DNA of 64,000 nucleotides from Fasciola hepatica (GCA_948099385.1 CANUEZ040000140.1:930001-994000), one strand, 5' to 3'. Shown: positions 32,001 to 41,679, counted from the first letter of the stretch. Notes: a model not told the origin generated them from the letters alone. Numbers and translations are program-made.

Positions 32001-34538
32001 AGCCAACGCGACAGATTCCTTTCGGAAACGAAGCAACACTCCAACTAAGCTTGCTGTCGTATCCGGTCCCTGTAGCAAGTAATCATTCAAGGAGCGTCTC
32101 TGGAATGCAGCCGCGCAGTCAAACACCACCCTCAACTTGCTAGGCTTTTTAGGGTTTGTAACTGCGTGATGTGGTAAGTACCACTTTGGCTCAAAACCCA
32201 TTTTTAGCTGTACATCGGGAACTAACTGGGCGTGGCCCTTGCGCACATAACCCTCTATTATTGTAGAGTATTTTTCAAAGAATTCAGGGTCACGCGCAAA
32301 CCTTTTCCTCAGGCCGTTCAATCTCTCTTTGGCCACAATATAGTTATTTGGAAGTCTCACTTCGGGATTCCTCCACGGGAGTGCAACTTCATAGTGTCCG
32401 TTCAACCAGGTTATGGCATTGGAAACCATATCGACGGCCTGTTTGTCCTCTAATGAAGGAGAGTTTTCTGACGCACACCCATCGCAGAATTCGGCGTTGT
32501 ATAGTCGATCGATCTGTTCTGCTAAGAAATCGATTCCCCTCTCAATGTAGTTTACTGTTCTCGCAAAGTGTGGTTCCTGGTTTATCGGACCAAGAACAAT
32601 CCATCCTAAAATCGTCCGCACAGCATAGGGTTGTTTTCTTTTGCCGCATCTTTGCTCTAATGCCCAATGTGCTTCTGGGACGTCGGCACCTATCAGGATT
32701 CGCACTCTCGAATCTTCCAGATTCCGTCTTTGGACGCAATGTAGGTGAGGCCAGGATAAAATGTCCGCATCTGTGCAGTACTGCACTGCTTGGATTGGTA
32801 ACCTATCAACACAAAATGCTCTCTCTACATTCACGAAATCATTCTCTGACAATGAGTTCAGTCGCAGCTCCGTTATTCCCGAATTCCAAGTGGTAGTCCC
32901 ATTTACGGTCGAAATCGAAAGTGAGGTCGGGGATGCCTTCAGGCCCACCAGCTCCATAATGTCCTTTTGTATTAGAGTCACATCAGACCCGCTGTCCAGC
33001 AGAGCGTAGGTCTCCACAGAGCCCCCCGGTCCGTCTACTCGCACTGGTAGCACACCTAAACTGACCCGACATTCTGGCCTAAGAGTAGCCGCACAATTAT
33101 TGGTCCACTGCCCATGCCCTTTCGCACTGTCCGTACCCAGCTTATCCAGCTGCGGCCCTTGTGTTGTATCTTGCGTGACTTGATCGGCACCTTGCTTCTG
33201 TGCAACATGCAGTAGAGGGTGGTGCCGTTTCAAACAACCTGATGTTGAACATGGTTTTGAAACAGAACAGCTGCTGGACAGATGTCCACACTTGAGACAC
33301 GAAAAACAAGCCTTGATTTCTTTGATCAATGCCCAACGACCGGGTATATCACGAGACAGGAATCGCTGACATTCCTCAAGTGTGTGTATTCCATTACATA
33401 CCGAGCACCTGTTAGCTGCGACCAACAAAGTACTTCCCTGATTTGGCGTGAACCGTGTCGCTTCTGGACGCGGGTTTTGTGCATAATTCCTCCAACTGGA
33501 TGACCGCGAATACCCCTGAGCCTTGCTATTGGCGGCAAGTTTGCCAAACCTACTTCGAGCAATCCGTGCCTCACGGGACACTAGGTGCTGCAGATCTTGG
33601 AACCTCGGTTCGACTCCTCTTCCCAAAATATCATCAACGGTCCTAGCCCACAAATCCTGGAGACGCGTTGGTAGCACTCGAGTGATACGTTCCATAGTCT
33701 GCAATGAGTTGAGGTCTGACATGCAATTCATCTGCGTGAGGGCAACTTCGCAGTTCAGCATTTTTAACGACAATTTGGTCAGGGCATCCGAATCTTCTGC
33801 CAGAGGCTTTAAACCTTGCAGCAAGCCGTCAATCAGTGAACGAGCCACTACATGATCTTGTCCATACAGATCCTTTAGGATTTCCCTAGCCCTATTGTAT
33901 GCCAGTGTTGGAGGCAACATAACACATTCGGCAATCGCATCCCTTGCTTGTCCCTTGCAGTAATGCATCAAATAAAGTAGGCGCTGTCCATCGTCTCGAA
34001 CTCTACCTTCGACGTAATATTCGAACTGTTTCACAAACCTCCAGTACGTTGACGAGCAGCCCGCGAATGACTCCAGTTCCACCCTAGGCAAGTCCAAACG
34101 ATAATCCGCTGCAGGTTTCACCATTGGAACCAAGCTTGTTTTTTGTGGTGCGTCGTTCTGCACGTGGCAATCACCTAAGTAACGAGAAAGATGTTCACTG
34201 ACCATTACTCCACCCTTGACTTCATCTCCGTTGACTAGATTTTCTTCTTCCTCAGCGAGTGCCAAACGCAGTTTCGCCATTTCCGTCTCATTCCTCACCT
34301 GGAGCAGCTTACGTTGCTTATCTAACTCTAACTGTTCTACAACCTGCTTCTCCTTCAACTCGGCTAACAACAGATCAGCTCTAGCTCTATGGGAAACCGA
34401 GCTAACCCTAGAACAACCTGATATACTAGAGCCTGAGCAAGAAACATGACCAACACCTACGGGCAAAAGGGTTTGGTTCACCTGCGGGGTATTGTCCTTT
34501 GATTCGGAACGGTTTGCCGATTTGCTGCGTAATTTCAT
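29052..34538 (-). CDS. BEL/Pao Gag-Pol polyprotein, 1828 residues, intact
   Basis: Domains in order: a charged, coiled-coil-like segment (about 52-105); Gag of the DUF1759 type (about 148-300); zinc-knuckle cysteines (378-424, with CFSCLKCGH and SSSC); aspartic protease with Asp-Ser-Gly at 515-517; RT (about 785-945) with LAADIEEMF (Asp 848) and YVDD at 927-930; RNase H with Asp 1106, Glu 1150 and Asp 1180; integrase zinc domain with His 1424, His 1429, Cys 1459 and Cys 1462; integrase core with Asp 1495, Asp 1557 and Glu 1607; and the Pao-type C-terminal domain (about 1690-1785). All catalytic residues I can identify are present. It would act in cytoplasmic particles to copy element RNA and then integrate the DNA. 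The ATG at 34538 lies 31 nt inside the 5' LTR. Single-ORF Gag-Pol organisation is usual for BEL/Pao. Confidence 0.97.
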   Translation of the reverse strand: MKLRSKSANRSESKDNTPQVNQTLLPVGVGHVSCSGSSISGCSRVSSVSHRARADLLLAELKEKQVVEQLELDKQRKLLQVRNETEMAKLRLALAEEEENLVNGDEVKGGVMVSEHLSRYLGDCHVQNDAPQKTSLVPMVKPAADYRLDLPRVELESFAGCSSTYWRFVKQFEYYVEGRVRDDGQRLLYLMHYCKGQARDAIAECVMLPPTLAYNRAREILKDLYGQDHVVARSLIDGLLQGLKPLAEDSDALTKLSLKMLNCEVALTQMNCMSDLNSLQTMERITRVLPTRLQDLWARTVDDILGRGVEPRFQDLQHLVSREARIARSRFGKLAANSKAQGYSRSSSWRNYAQNPRPEATRFTPNQGSTLLVAANRCSVCNGIHTLEECQRFLSRDIPGRWALIKEIKACFSCLKCGHLSSSCSVSKPCSTSGCLKRHHPLLHVAQKQGADQVTQDTTQGPQLDKLGTDSAKGHGQWTNNCAATLRPECRVSLGVLPVRVDGPGGSVETYALLDSGSDVTLIQKDIMELVGLKASPTSLSISTVNGTTTWNSGITELRLNSLSENDFVNVERAFCVDRLPIQAVQYCTDADILSWPHLHCVQRRNLEDSRVRILIGADVPEAHWALEQRCGKRKQPYAVRTILGWIVLGPINQEPHFARTVNYIERGIDFLAEQIDRLYNAEFCDGCASENSPSLEDKQAVDMVSNAITWLNGHYEVALPWRNPEVRLPNNYIVAKERLNGLRKRFARDPEFFEKYSTIIEGYVRKGHAQLVPDVQLKMGFEPKWYLPHHAVTNPKKPSKLRVVFDCAAAFQRRSLNDYLLQGPDTTASLVGVLLRFRKESVALAADIEEMFMQVRVPTRDKGALRFLWWENGRLGGNPVEYQMNAHPFGATSSPFCANFALRRTANDWGGQYEDYVSTAVYNNFYVDDCLVSLPTPENARVFAIQMSELLSRGGFQLHKWVCNRKEVLDILPKSELAHPTLEIDDCAPVPERTLGLEWNAIEDTFQFSFSIREKPQTRRGLLSIVSSVFDPLGLVSPFILPGKVLLQSLCRLKLGWDDPIGEGPLRCWNEWLRSMEQLCAFKIQCPIIRGNSLNEGVQLHVFCDASEVGYGVVAYSRMVSRDIAPYCALLFSKSRVAPLKTITIPRLELAAARLAVRVSRMLMEETGIKFGKAYYWTDSAIVLHYINNTKTRFSTYVANRLAEIHQWSEPWQWRHVRSEANPADLASRGTTSPSDISCWFEGPKFLMGDETSWPTWPTVDAAPPNVELKQLSSTVLTVLRDTWSDALLARHSSWFHLLKSVAWLTRFKMYVAVMRGGRTDLGLTTGPLKLHDIAKAEESVIMIVQAKVYGEELKWLRDRSNNLCTNKSPMNRTLLKLDPILLNGIICVGGRLNYSSQLRGVKHPVILPKTHPITDSIIRWYHAMEGHAGPSQLLAEVRKKFWIVQGGAAVKRVLGGCWKCRKHLAVVGKQMMAPLPAIRVQQGWFPFKYVGIDYFGPLAVKHGRSMEKRYGCIFTCLQMRAVHIEVSYSLSTDSFIMTLLRFMSRRGAPSEIFSDNGTNFVGAQRELKNLMENWSSDKIADRLLQRGVQWHFNPPHASHRGGIWEIMVRSVRRVLLSVCDEQPMTDEILLTFLTESERIVNGRPLVPLTSDCRDLPVLTPNDLLILRANPRDIPTDSLRDRMVRQWRQANYLASVFWKRWIREYLPLLQQRQKWITRERNFRSGDAVLLVSEVLPRGRWPIGVIENISVSDDGLVRTATVRTNEGLVLRDIRKICLIEGEPDTGGVSSEANFPQVGGGSLDLPNREGPLRVDPLVRLGAAIDGDQF

Positions 34539-34568
34539 GTCTCAGCAATTGCCAAGGATATTGAGTAC

Positions 34569-34994
34569 TGTAAAGTCCAGCCACCGGAACGTTCGAGCGA
34601 CGCGTAGCAACCAATTTCGACACAATTCAAAACAAAGTCGATTCCAAATAGCTACGGTACTATATACAACAAATTAATTAATTTTACAATAATCAAACCT
34701 CAATAGTGTTCCTTCTGGGCTCTTTCGCTCCAAATTGGAAAACAAATCAACAACTGCAGCTGGGTTACAGCCAAAGGTTAGATACAGAAGATAAGATTAC
34801 CAAATACAGTCACAACGAAGTTCAAACTGAGCGACTCTCGCTCGAGGCAACGGTAGGAGTCCGGTTTGTAACAAAGGCTTAGAGAAATAAAACAAACAAT
34901 CGGAATTCCAGCAAATATAGTTCATACGAATGATTAATGTCGTTTGTAACATGGATGCTAATGCATGGAATGGGGTTTCCTGAACTCCTTTACA
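34569..34994 (-). repeat. 5' LTR of BEL element
   Basis: 426 bp. It lies between the polyprotein start and the candidate intron sequence at 35000. It should carry the element promoter, on the same strand as the candidate host gene. Confidence 0.96.
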
Positions 34995-35010
34995 ATGACA
35001 AAGTACTCAC

Positions 35011-35071
35011 TTGATGGTCTGTCCGGTGATCGGAACAGCAAACGTGGTGGGAAAGTCACAGGAACATCCAC
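35011..35071 (-). CDS. Candidate host exon next to the BEL insertion
   Basis: On the minus strand an acceptor-like TTTTCTTCAAATCATTGTTTCAG ends at 35072, and a donor GTGAGT-like sequence (GTGAGTAC) starts at 35010. The 61-nt segment between encodes DVPVTFPPRLLFRSPDRPS in one frame. The BEL element was inserted 16 nt into the following intron. Splice signals are by eye only; no family recognised. Confidence 0.3.
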
Positions 35072-35223
35072 TGAAACAATGATTTGAAGAAAACCAAATG
35101 GTGCCTCTTGGTAACCAGTAATGTGGCGTTTGTGTTTTTGGCAGACAGTTTGCCAGTTGTTCCGTTGTTGGTCGACTAACTGTTGTGATGCAAAACACTA
35201 TGATGAAATGAGACGTGACTTAC

Positions 35224-35320
35224 CCTGTGCTTTTGATGAGACCACCATTGGTCCTTGTTTATCCAGGTCCTCGTCCGAGGCGGACCACTATGCCGGTAGT
35301 TTCCTTTGAATTTTGATTAC
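35224..35320 (-). CDS. Candidate host exon (weak)
   Basis: A strong donor sequence AGG/GTAAGT ends at 35224/35223. The frame upstream reads NYRHSGPPRTRTWINKDQWW. The acceptor is not clear; AG sites occur near 35316 and 35333. It would lie between the exons at 35564-35701 and 35011-35071 on the minus strand. Confidence 0.2.
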
Positions 35321-35563
35321 TTGTGAAATGCTGTAAAAACTTACGAAACCCGTGTCTGTAGACCCATTCCAATGGTGGCATCGCCGGGTGGCAACTGATC
35401 ATTCAGTTCTATACTCTGTAATTCCCATGTGTGTTTGAATCCCCCTTGAGGGAAATTGTATGCCTCGGTTCACCGTAATTGAAGAGAACCTACGCGTGCC
35501 GGCGGTGATGGTGACATTTCTCATGCAGGCACTTTCATTCGGCCTCTAATGCGCTTTCACCAC

Positions 35564-35701
35564 CGGCTGAAACTTTTGCCCTATAGCATTGGGGATGACA
35601 GCAGACTCCTCATCTGCACCCAGCAAAGTTCGGCTGATGACACACACATCCTCGTTGTCGTCATCCAAGATGACGGTGGAGAACATGGATTGTGGTAACA
35701 T
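35564..35701 (-). CDS. Candidate host exon, paralogue of 49120-49266
   Basis: After an acceptor-like TAAATTTTCCAG the frame begins MLPQSMFSTVILDDDNEDVC and continues VISRTLLGADEESAVIPNA and IGQKFQP. It aligns with the 49-codon exon at 49120-49266, sharing the FxTV, LDD(D/E)N, DVxVIS, DE and IPN positions. The donor here (CCG/GTGGTG) is weak, and the frame otherwise stops six codons later. Function unknown. It could be an old gene duplication or a fragment of an unrecognised repeat. Confidence 0.4.
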
Positions 35702-35871
35702 CTGGAAAATTTACCAGTTGGAATAGTGGTTAATAACTTATCAATAGGAATCGTAGTCTATGTCAACAATTGATGGTGTGACACAGTGGAATGATACAGT
35801 CAACTCGTATATCAGGCAAAGTGACACACTTACAGTCGACTTCCTCAACGGTAAATGTGTCAGTGTCATCG
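35702..35871. other. Intron or spacer
   Basis: No coding signal is visible between the candidate exon and the solo LTR. Confidence 0.25.
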
Positions 35872-36179
35872 TGTAACGTTGGTTAGACCTTACTTCGCGG
35901 TTCCCTCAGTAAACGCGTGCTTCGGTTCTTTGTACTGCGGGAACCACTTGCACGTTGCTCTAATGCTCGGCACTGTACGAGTGTAATAACCATAACAGTA
36001 TTCTCCACGACCCGTGAGAACGAGATGGCGATTTGGAGGGATAGTGGTAAGGGTGTATTTGGGAGCGTGCGTGAAAGCGTGTGCAAGAGCAACGGTCAAA
36101 TGGCAACCGTGCTTGGCAGTCAGCGTCCAGTTAAACAATAGACGTGGTTAAAGTATGAACGAATTTGGCCACCGCTACA
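35872..36179 (-). repeat. Solo LTR of Gypsy family A (subtype A1)
   Basis: 308 bp, TGTAA to CTACA, very close to the LTR at 7309-7615. Flanks ATCG (left) and ATCT (right) fit a 4-bp target duplication with one change. No internal Gypsy sequence adjoins it. Confidence 0.92.
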
Positions 36180-36760
36180 ATCTGCCAACACACTGACGGC
36201 AAAGATGTGGCGGTGTGCTCATGGGAATCGGGAATCGAGGAAGTTTTCCGGGTTTGTATACTTACTAAATCCGATGGACAGACCACCTGGTTAGTTTCCT
36301 TCGATTCATTGAATTATTGCTAATGATCCGCGAATCAAAACAACGTTGTCTGGATCAGAACAGAACACAGTATAGCTGCCAAATCGCAGAGTTGTTACGC
36401 CGGATTTCCTCCTTGAGACCAGATTTGTGCAGTCTTCTACAACTGATGGGGATAGTCGTGCCTCTAACAATCTGCGATATAATTGTGAGCAGATTCTGGT
36501 TATATCACGCAATGCTCGTTTGACCTGGTATAAAAAGGACTTGAAAGGAGAAGCGTTGTATCATCTGAAGGACCCAAAAAGCGATCGTCGCCAGCAATAT
36601 GGACAGAAGAATGTACTTTCGTCGTCATTTCCTCTCATCCATACAGCTGATAAGGCATATAAACGAATTGATTTAAGAGACTGTCATCGCAAGTAACAGA
36701 TTCCTTGTCGCTGTTATTAACTAAAATGTTGATAACACAAAGTAGGTATAAAAAATGACT
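36180..36760. other. No gene recognised
   Basis: Short frames only. A 13-bp string CAGTATAGCTGCC near 36370 also occurs near 14710, where Gypsy-C and Gypsy-B meet, so a Gypsy-C LTR scrap is possible but not shown. Confidence 0.2.
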
Positions 36761-37003
36761 TTAAATATGCCATGGAATGTCATCCTTTAATACTACAGCG
36801 CCTAAATACAACACGAATAGTCTGAACTCAGTGGCTTTCCTTGTGCGGTACTCATCCCACCCTCGACGCTTCCCGCCACGCTCACATGCTAGATTTTTTC
36901 TCAGCTGTCTCAGTCTTTCATTCGCAGGATCAGTTTTCTGTCTTGTGATCCGCTTTCCTTCCGCTACCGATGAATCTGTCCACAACCTAATCAATCGTCG
37001 CAT
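36761..37003 (-). pseudogene. Fragment resembling animal CACTA/EnSpm-type transposase
   Basis: The 80-residue minus frame contains RLRQLRKNLACERGGKRRGW followed by RKATEFRLFVLYLGAVVLKD. The pattern KATEFRxFLLYTGPxVLKxxL, preceded by a basic RLxxLRKxxPxEFxRKPR segment, is a strongly conserved stretch of a large family of animal transposon proteins that I associate with EnSpm/CACTA (TNP2-like) elements. The frame ends soon after, so only a scrap survives. Confidence 0.55.
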
Positions 37004-39550
37004 GTAATCTACTGTCCAGGCCCATATAGGAACTTTGTGGGAACTGAATAGGTCTACGGCGGTGGCGCATCCAATGCAAGCCCAATTTCAATCCCAGACC
37101 CGTGTGATATTGGGAACAGAATGGTACTAAGGTGGTACCTCTTGTCAGGTAGGCTTAGTGTCTGTTTGTCATCTCGGTCCCGTGACTTCCTGAACGCACG
37201 GGTCCTCAAACCACGGTGAGTTTCTGACGGCGCTATCCGTTTACGTGCACACACTGAGTGTTGATGTGTGTATGTGCACATCCATTACTAGTTCAGAAGC
37301 GAAAGAGATTAGAGAGAGTGACAGTTAGGGGGTGTCACGTTATTCTTCCTCATTCCCACTTGTACATGAGTCACGCAAGCAGTTATCACGAGTGACTGGT
37401 GTGAAGCATGACCTTAATTCTGTTTTGTCTACAAAAGAACACGGGTCTAGTAATAGGCGAAAACGTCCACCGATAGTTATTCTGCTCCAGCCGCAAACAA
37501 CTCAGTGGATCGGGATGAAAACGGTTACAAGAGAACATCACCGACCGTTTGATTAACCAGATTATTATATTTTGACGTGGCTGCCATTATTTGAAACGAT
37601 TAATCGCTTTATCTCGTTTGTCTGCTGTGCTTTTCATGGAACAAATTACAATATCTACCGGACACTAGGATCGCAGTTCTCGACAGTCCACTGATATTCA
37701 TTAACTTTTCTTTCAATGCGTGAGATAGAAAACTTGCTAATAGTTACACATGACACGACGTTCATGATACGCGGTTTGCTGCGCGAATGTTGAACAGTCA
37801 TGTTATTGTCACCACAAACAAATAGGCGAACAAGATTCTTAGTGTAATCGATGTTTACTAAACAGGCTTTCTGGTTAAAAATGATGACTTATTATTCAGT
37901 TGGTTCAGTTTTCATCAAACATCACTGTTAATTAACGTAACAGTATTCACGTTATGCTTTCCAATGAGAAAATGAACATCGGATTCGTCTATTCGGTTAT
38001 CCCTTTTCTTTGATACTATTTCGAATACTATACCACTCAATGGAACGTGTGTCCAACCGTTTCCCATTTAAGTACGTCCTTATCTTGGGCTTAGCTCTGT
38101 TCCTTTTATAAAACAATCCAATGTCCACTGTGTGCAATATTTGCTTGTTTTCGATGTGCCCAGTTAGCACAATAGTCCCCAAACAGGCCCGAAGTCGGCA
38201 CCAAAACGACCCTAGCCAGGCCCCTTCACAGCCTATCAAGGAAAGCCGTGAAATAAAATGCGGTCTGTTTGGGGCGTTTGTGCCGTCTTCGGAAAAGCAG
38301 CGACCTATATTCCGTAATTGTAATTCAAAAAAATCAAATTAATTCATCTTGTCTTTTCCCATGGGAAAACCTCAACTGTAAACGAAAGAGCATATATAAG
38401 GCAACTTTAGGCATCCCTGCTACCTTCATAGCAGATAGGAAGCCACTATCGGATATATAAGTATACTGCATGACATTTCATGGCCCAATCATTTAACAGG
38501 TCGTCTTTACTCTTAAAAACGGGATTAGTATTCAGTATGCACTTATACGGTCCCATAAATAATTCATCAATACATTACTGATACTTCCTTAGTGAGAATC
38601 ATCGGAGATTGTTCACAAGGTTCATAAATCGTCCTTCGAGCGGGTGACCTAGTGTAAATGAACAAGGTAGACGACTCAAGAGCCAGACAGTAGTCCGAGG
38701 TTCGGCGAACCACAGCAACCAATCACGTCGTACTCTTGACAAGTATACTTTATTCCTCAATGTGTGTTCATATATGTACACTCGCAAGTAGCTTGCAACA
38801 TTTTAGGTCACTTTTGCTAGAAGGGATCAGCAAGGGAGAGCTAACCATTAACTCCGCATACACCATTTGGCGGAATCATATACCTTAATTCAAACCAAAG
38901 CTCATTTTCCAAAATAGATTATTATATTAGAAAAAGCAAGGTGCAATATGTACACGGGATTGTGGAAACCATTTATCATTTTTCGTCCTCGTATTGTTCT
39001 CGGTCGGGCAGTTTCTGCCAGAGAGGAAATTGTTGAAAACAGACGATCAAAATAATATGAAAAAATGGGATTATTTCAGTTTGACAATCCAATATCTCAG
39101 ACCGCCATTTATTATAATTAGTGAACCTGTATACTGATGCTAACACACTGTTTACCACTTCTCTCCATTTGGAGTCTTTCATCAGCTACGGCTCACATAA
39201 TATGAAACCTACATTTGCCATACAAGTCACTTTTTCCGACCATTGTTATACTACTATTTAGCAGCACATACTGAAGTCGATGAGCGTAACATATACTATA
39301 GACATCTATAGGCTTTATTTGTCTTCAGTCAGTTTCTCCGTAAAGTAAAACCGCTTACGCTCCGCGGTGCGTAGATGCATCTACGCACATGACCGCATCA
39401 GCTGTACATCTGTGCACGAGATAAGGTATCAGTTGCGCAAACACCGCTGATCGGTGAGAGATGACAGTCGTCCTTTTTCCTGACCATAAATAAATCAATC
39501 AGCGGGCATTAAACGATAAACTGATCAAACGCGATCAAATGACCCTAAAT
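37004..39550. other. Region without recognised gene
   Basis: No frame over 80 codons and no family resemblance. It contains the perfect 22-bp palindrome at 39367-39388. It could hold introns of neighbouring genes. Confidence 0.3.
39367..39388. repeat. Perfect 22-bp palindrome
   Basis: GTGCGTAGATG followed by its exact reverse complement, CATCTACGCAC, with no spacer. Immediate flanks do not pair. Confidence 0.95.
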
Positions 39551-39559
39551 TTCGACACG

Positions 39560-41095
39560 TCTAGACCCCACTTATGCTGGCTGGGACATCTCCGGTCTCC
39601 TTTTAGATCATGCCGGTTACCTGGGCAGCCATGGGTCCACTAGGCGCTGCTCTCGGATTACGACACGAACGAAACGAATCAGACTGATCGGACTGGACTA
39701 CTTTCCACGCTGGACGGTCATGGCTTAAACTTAAACTCACGCTGGCTGATGCTATGGGGAGCCTCTTACATAGCACGCCACTGCGATTACAGTAGTGTTA
39801 CCCGGGCTACGAGCCACCATGACGGTTTCACCCAACCTCGAGGGCGGATTCCCGACGTCAAACGACATCACACACTGGCCCAACGATTACCTCCAGTGTA
39901 CCCTCCAATCGGTCTTTGTGGTTCCGAAATCTTGTTGCTGCATTTTCAACCTACTTTCCTCATTTCGCCAACCAACGCAATCTTAGTCCATTTTTCCTGC
40001 AACCCCATCATTTTCCTCATGAACAGCCAGTCGCGTCTGGTGAGCCCGCCTGTGCTCGGGCCTTAGTTCGTGACCCGCCCTCATTGGCAAACATGAACTC
40101 CATGAAATAAAATACCAGTCACTCTCTGTTGGCCGAAACTTGTCTCGACATTCTTTTGTTGTATACACAGAAACTTCTGTCCTTACATCCAACAATATCC
40201 GTTTGTTGCCTCGGATCTGATCCTCTGCAAACCACTGTCATAGGACTTGCGTACCCACATTTCATCTCTTCATCTTTGCTTTGACGCATCTGCTCCATCG
40301 TCTCGTTCTAGCTGACTGCCTCCTCAAGGAACTGTTTTTGAAATCCCCAGCTAAGCGTCCAACTATCATTCATGCTGCTTCGACAGGACATTACATTTCT
40401 TGTGAAGTATTTCTCTCCAAGCCCACTTTCACATGTAATGTCGTTCTCTATATCGCAACGGAATTACCTAAAAAAGGACAACAAAAGTAAACTTATCTGA
40501 CCTCACAGGCTCACTCCTTCTTCAGGTTTCCGTACTACTGTCCATAGGCCTAGGAATTCGTCCAAATGACATCAGTGAAATACCTCTCAATACTCCGCTG
40601 ACATTGCCGATTGATGATTTGACGTTGACTTTAATCCCCACCGTGTCAGGATATTCATTGGTGGAAATCTCCCTCCGGTCTTTCGACAGCGATCCTTCTG
40701 ACAACCAACCGATGCGTCCATGTATTTCTTTTTATACGTCCCAACTTTTCTTTGATCTCTCGGTGAACCATTGTTTAAACCATTTTTGAGTATACTACAT
40801 CCTCCCCACACGTTAATAACGCTTTAACCAGCAACTTTGCGTTAGACAAACTCTCCACTAATCCTCCCTCCTGAAACCGAAACTTCTCTGCACTTTCCGC
40901 GTAAATCATTCCCACTCTAGTTGATTTAAACACTGTCTAGTCTTACCGTACTGTTACTGAGATCTACAAACCTTTGAAATCTGTGAGTATTTCATACTGC
41001 TGTGATAAGCAGTATTCCGGGATCATGCCTTGTGCCTGTGTCCTGATCCCAATCGAGAAATATACCATTATTATTATTATTATTATTATTATTAG
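39560..41095 (+). mobile_element. ATT-tailed retroposon, second copy
   Basis: It begins around CTGGCTGGGACATCTCC (39576) and ends AAATATACCATTATT with nine or so ATT units (41067-41094). The insertion at 9.58-10.79 kb has the same start and end motifs. No protein domain is recognised inside. It is C/T-rich on the plus strand. Probably a non-autonomous or decayed LINE. Boundaries approximate. Confidence 0.5.
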
Positions 41096-41274
41096 GAGTG
41101 AAATCTAGAACCTTACTTTGTTTTGAAAATCCGTGTCCAGTTAATTTCGACAATTGTAATAATTTGCCTTGTTGACTCTCCCTTAAGTTGCATCTTTCAC
41201 ATACAAACCTCAGGTCCTCCGATCAATTCTGTAATCAGAAGCATGAGTCGACTTTTGCTTCAATTGGAGCTCAC

Positions 41275-41345
41275 CAATGGTGCATATCCTCAGCTGCATA
41301 CAGGGTTTGAACACGGGCCTTCTCACCTCGAAGGCCTGTGTGTGG
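41275..41345 (-). repeat. tRNA-like SINE head
   Basis: On the minus strand GGGTGGCTCAGCGACC resembles an A box, and GTGTTCAAACCC, about 40 nt later, a B box of a tRNA-type pol III promoter, with GAGGTGAGAAGGCCC between them. It pairs with an inverted relative at 41450-41517. Confidence 0.5.
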
Positions 41346-41449
41346 TCGCTGAGCCACCCAGTTCCAGTTCGAGCTGTCGGGCTTTGCTGGGCGTCATAGA
41401 GGACGACCTCTGAACAAACTCAACTCAGTGATTTGGATCAGCTCGGACG

Positions 41450-41517
41450 GCAACGGGGTGGTGGAACGGTAACACATACACCTATGAGGTGAGAAGGCCC
41501 GGGTTTAAGCCCTGAGC
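41450..41517 (+). repeat. tRNA-like SINE head, inverted relative
   Basis: GGGGTGGTGGAACGGTAAC (A-box region), then GAGGTGAGAAGGCCCGGGTT and TAAGCCC (B-box region). It shares the 15-nt middle with the minus-strand copy at 41275-41345, giving a divergent pair about 100 bp apart. Confidence 0.5.
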
Positions 41518-41679
41518 TCCAAGCTAAACAAATCTTGATTCTGGTGAGTCTGACGGCACAACTGATCCAATTACCCGTGCGTGGAAGGTGGAGTCCAAAG
41601 AACAACCAGCCAAGCAAAGTATCGTCAATCCAGCACATCGCTCTCAAGCAGTCGTAAGATATTTGCAAATATCGTTAAC

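Larger units (their letters stand above)
28535..34994 (-). mobile_element. Full-length BEL/Pao LTR retrotransposon, young and apparently intact
   Basis: A 6460-bp element on the minus strand: 426-bp LTRs at 28535-28960 and 34569-34994 that I read as differing at one position near the end, flanked by a perfect 5-bp duplication ATGAC (28530-28534 and 34995-34999). It has a single uninterrupted Gag-Pol frame. Five-bp duplications and TG...CA ends are standard for this superfamily. On the minus strand a purine-rich tract (TTTTGGGGGCCGG) precedes the 3' LTR. I could not assign the primer tRNA. Near-identical LTRs and an intact ORF indicate recent insertion. Confidence 0.97.

Noticed and set aside
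36306..36512. Minus frame and a 13-bp match to 14710 suggesting a Gypsy-C LTR at 36.3 kb
   Set aside because: A single 13-bp match plus weak similarity is not enough to define an LTR; no ends or target duplication could be found.
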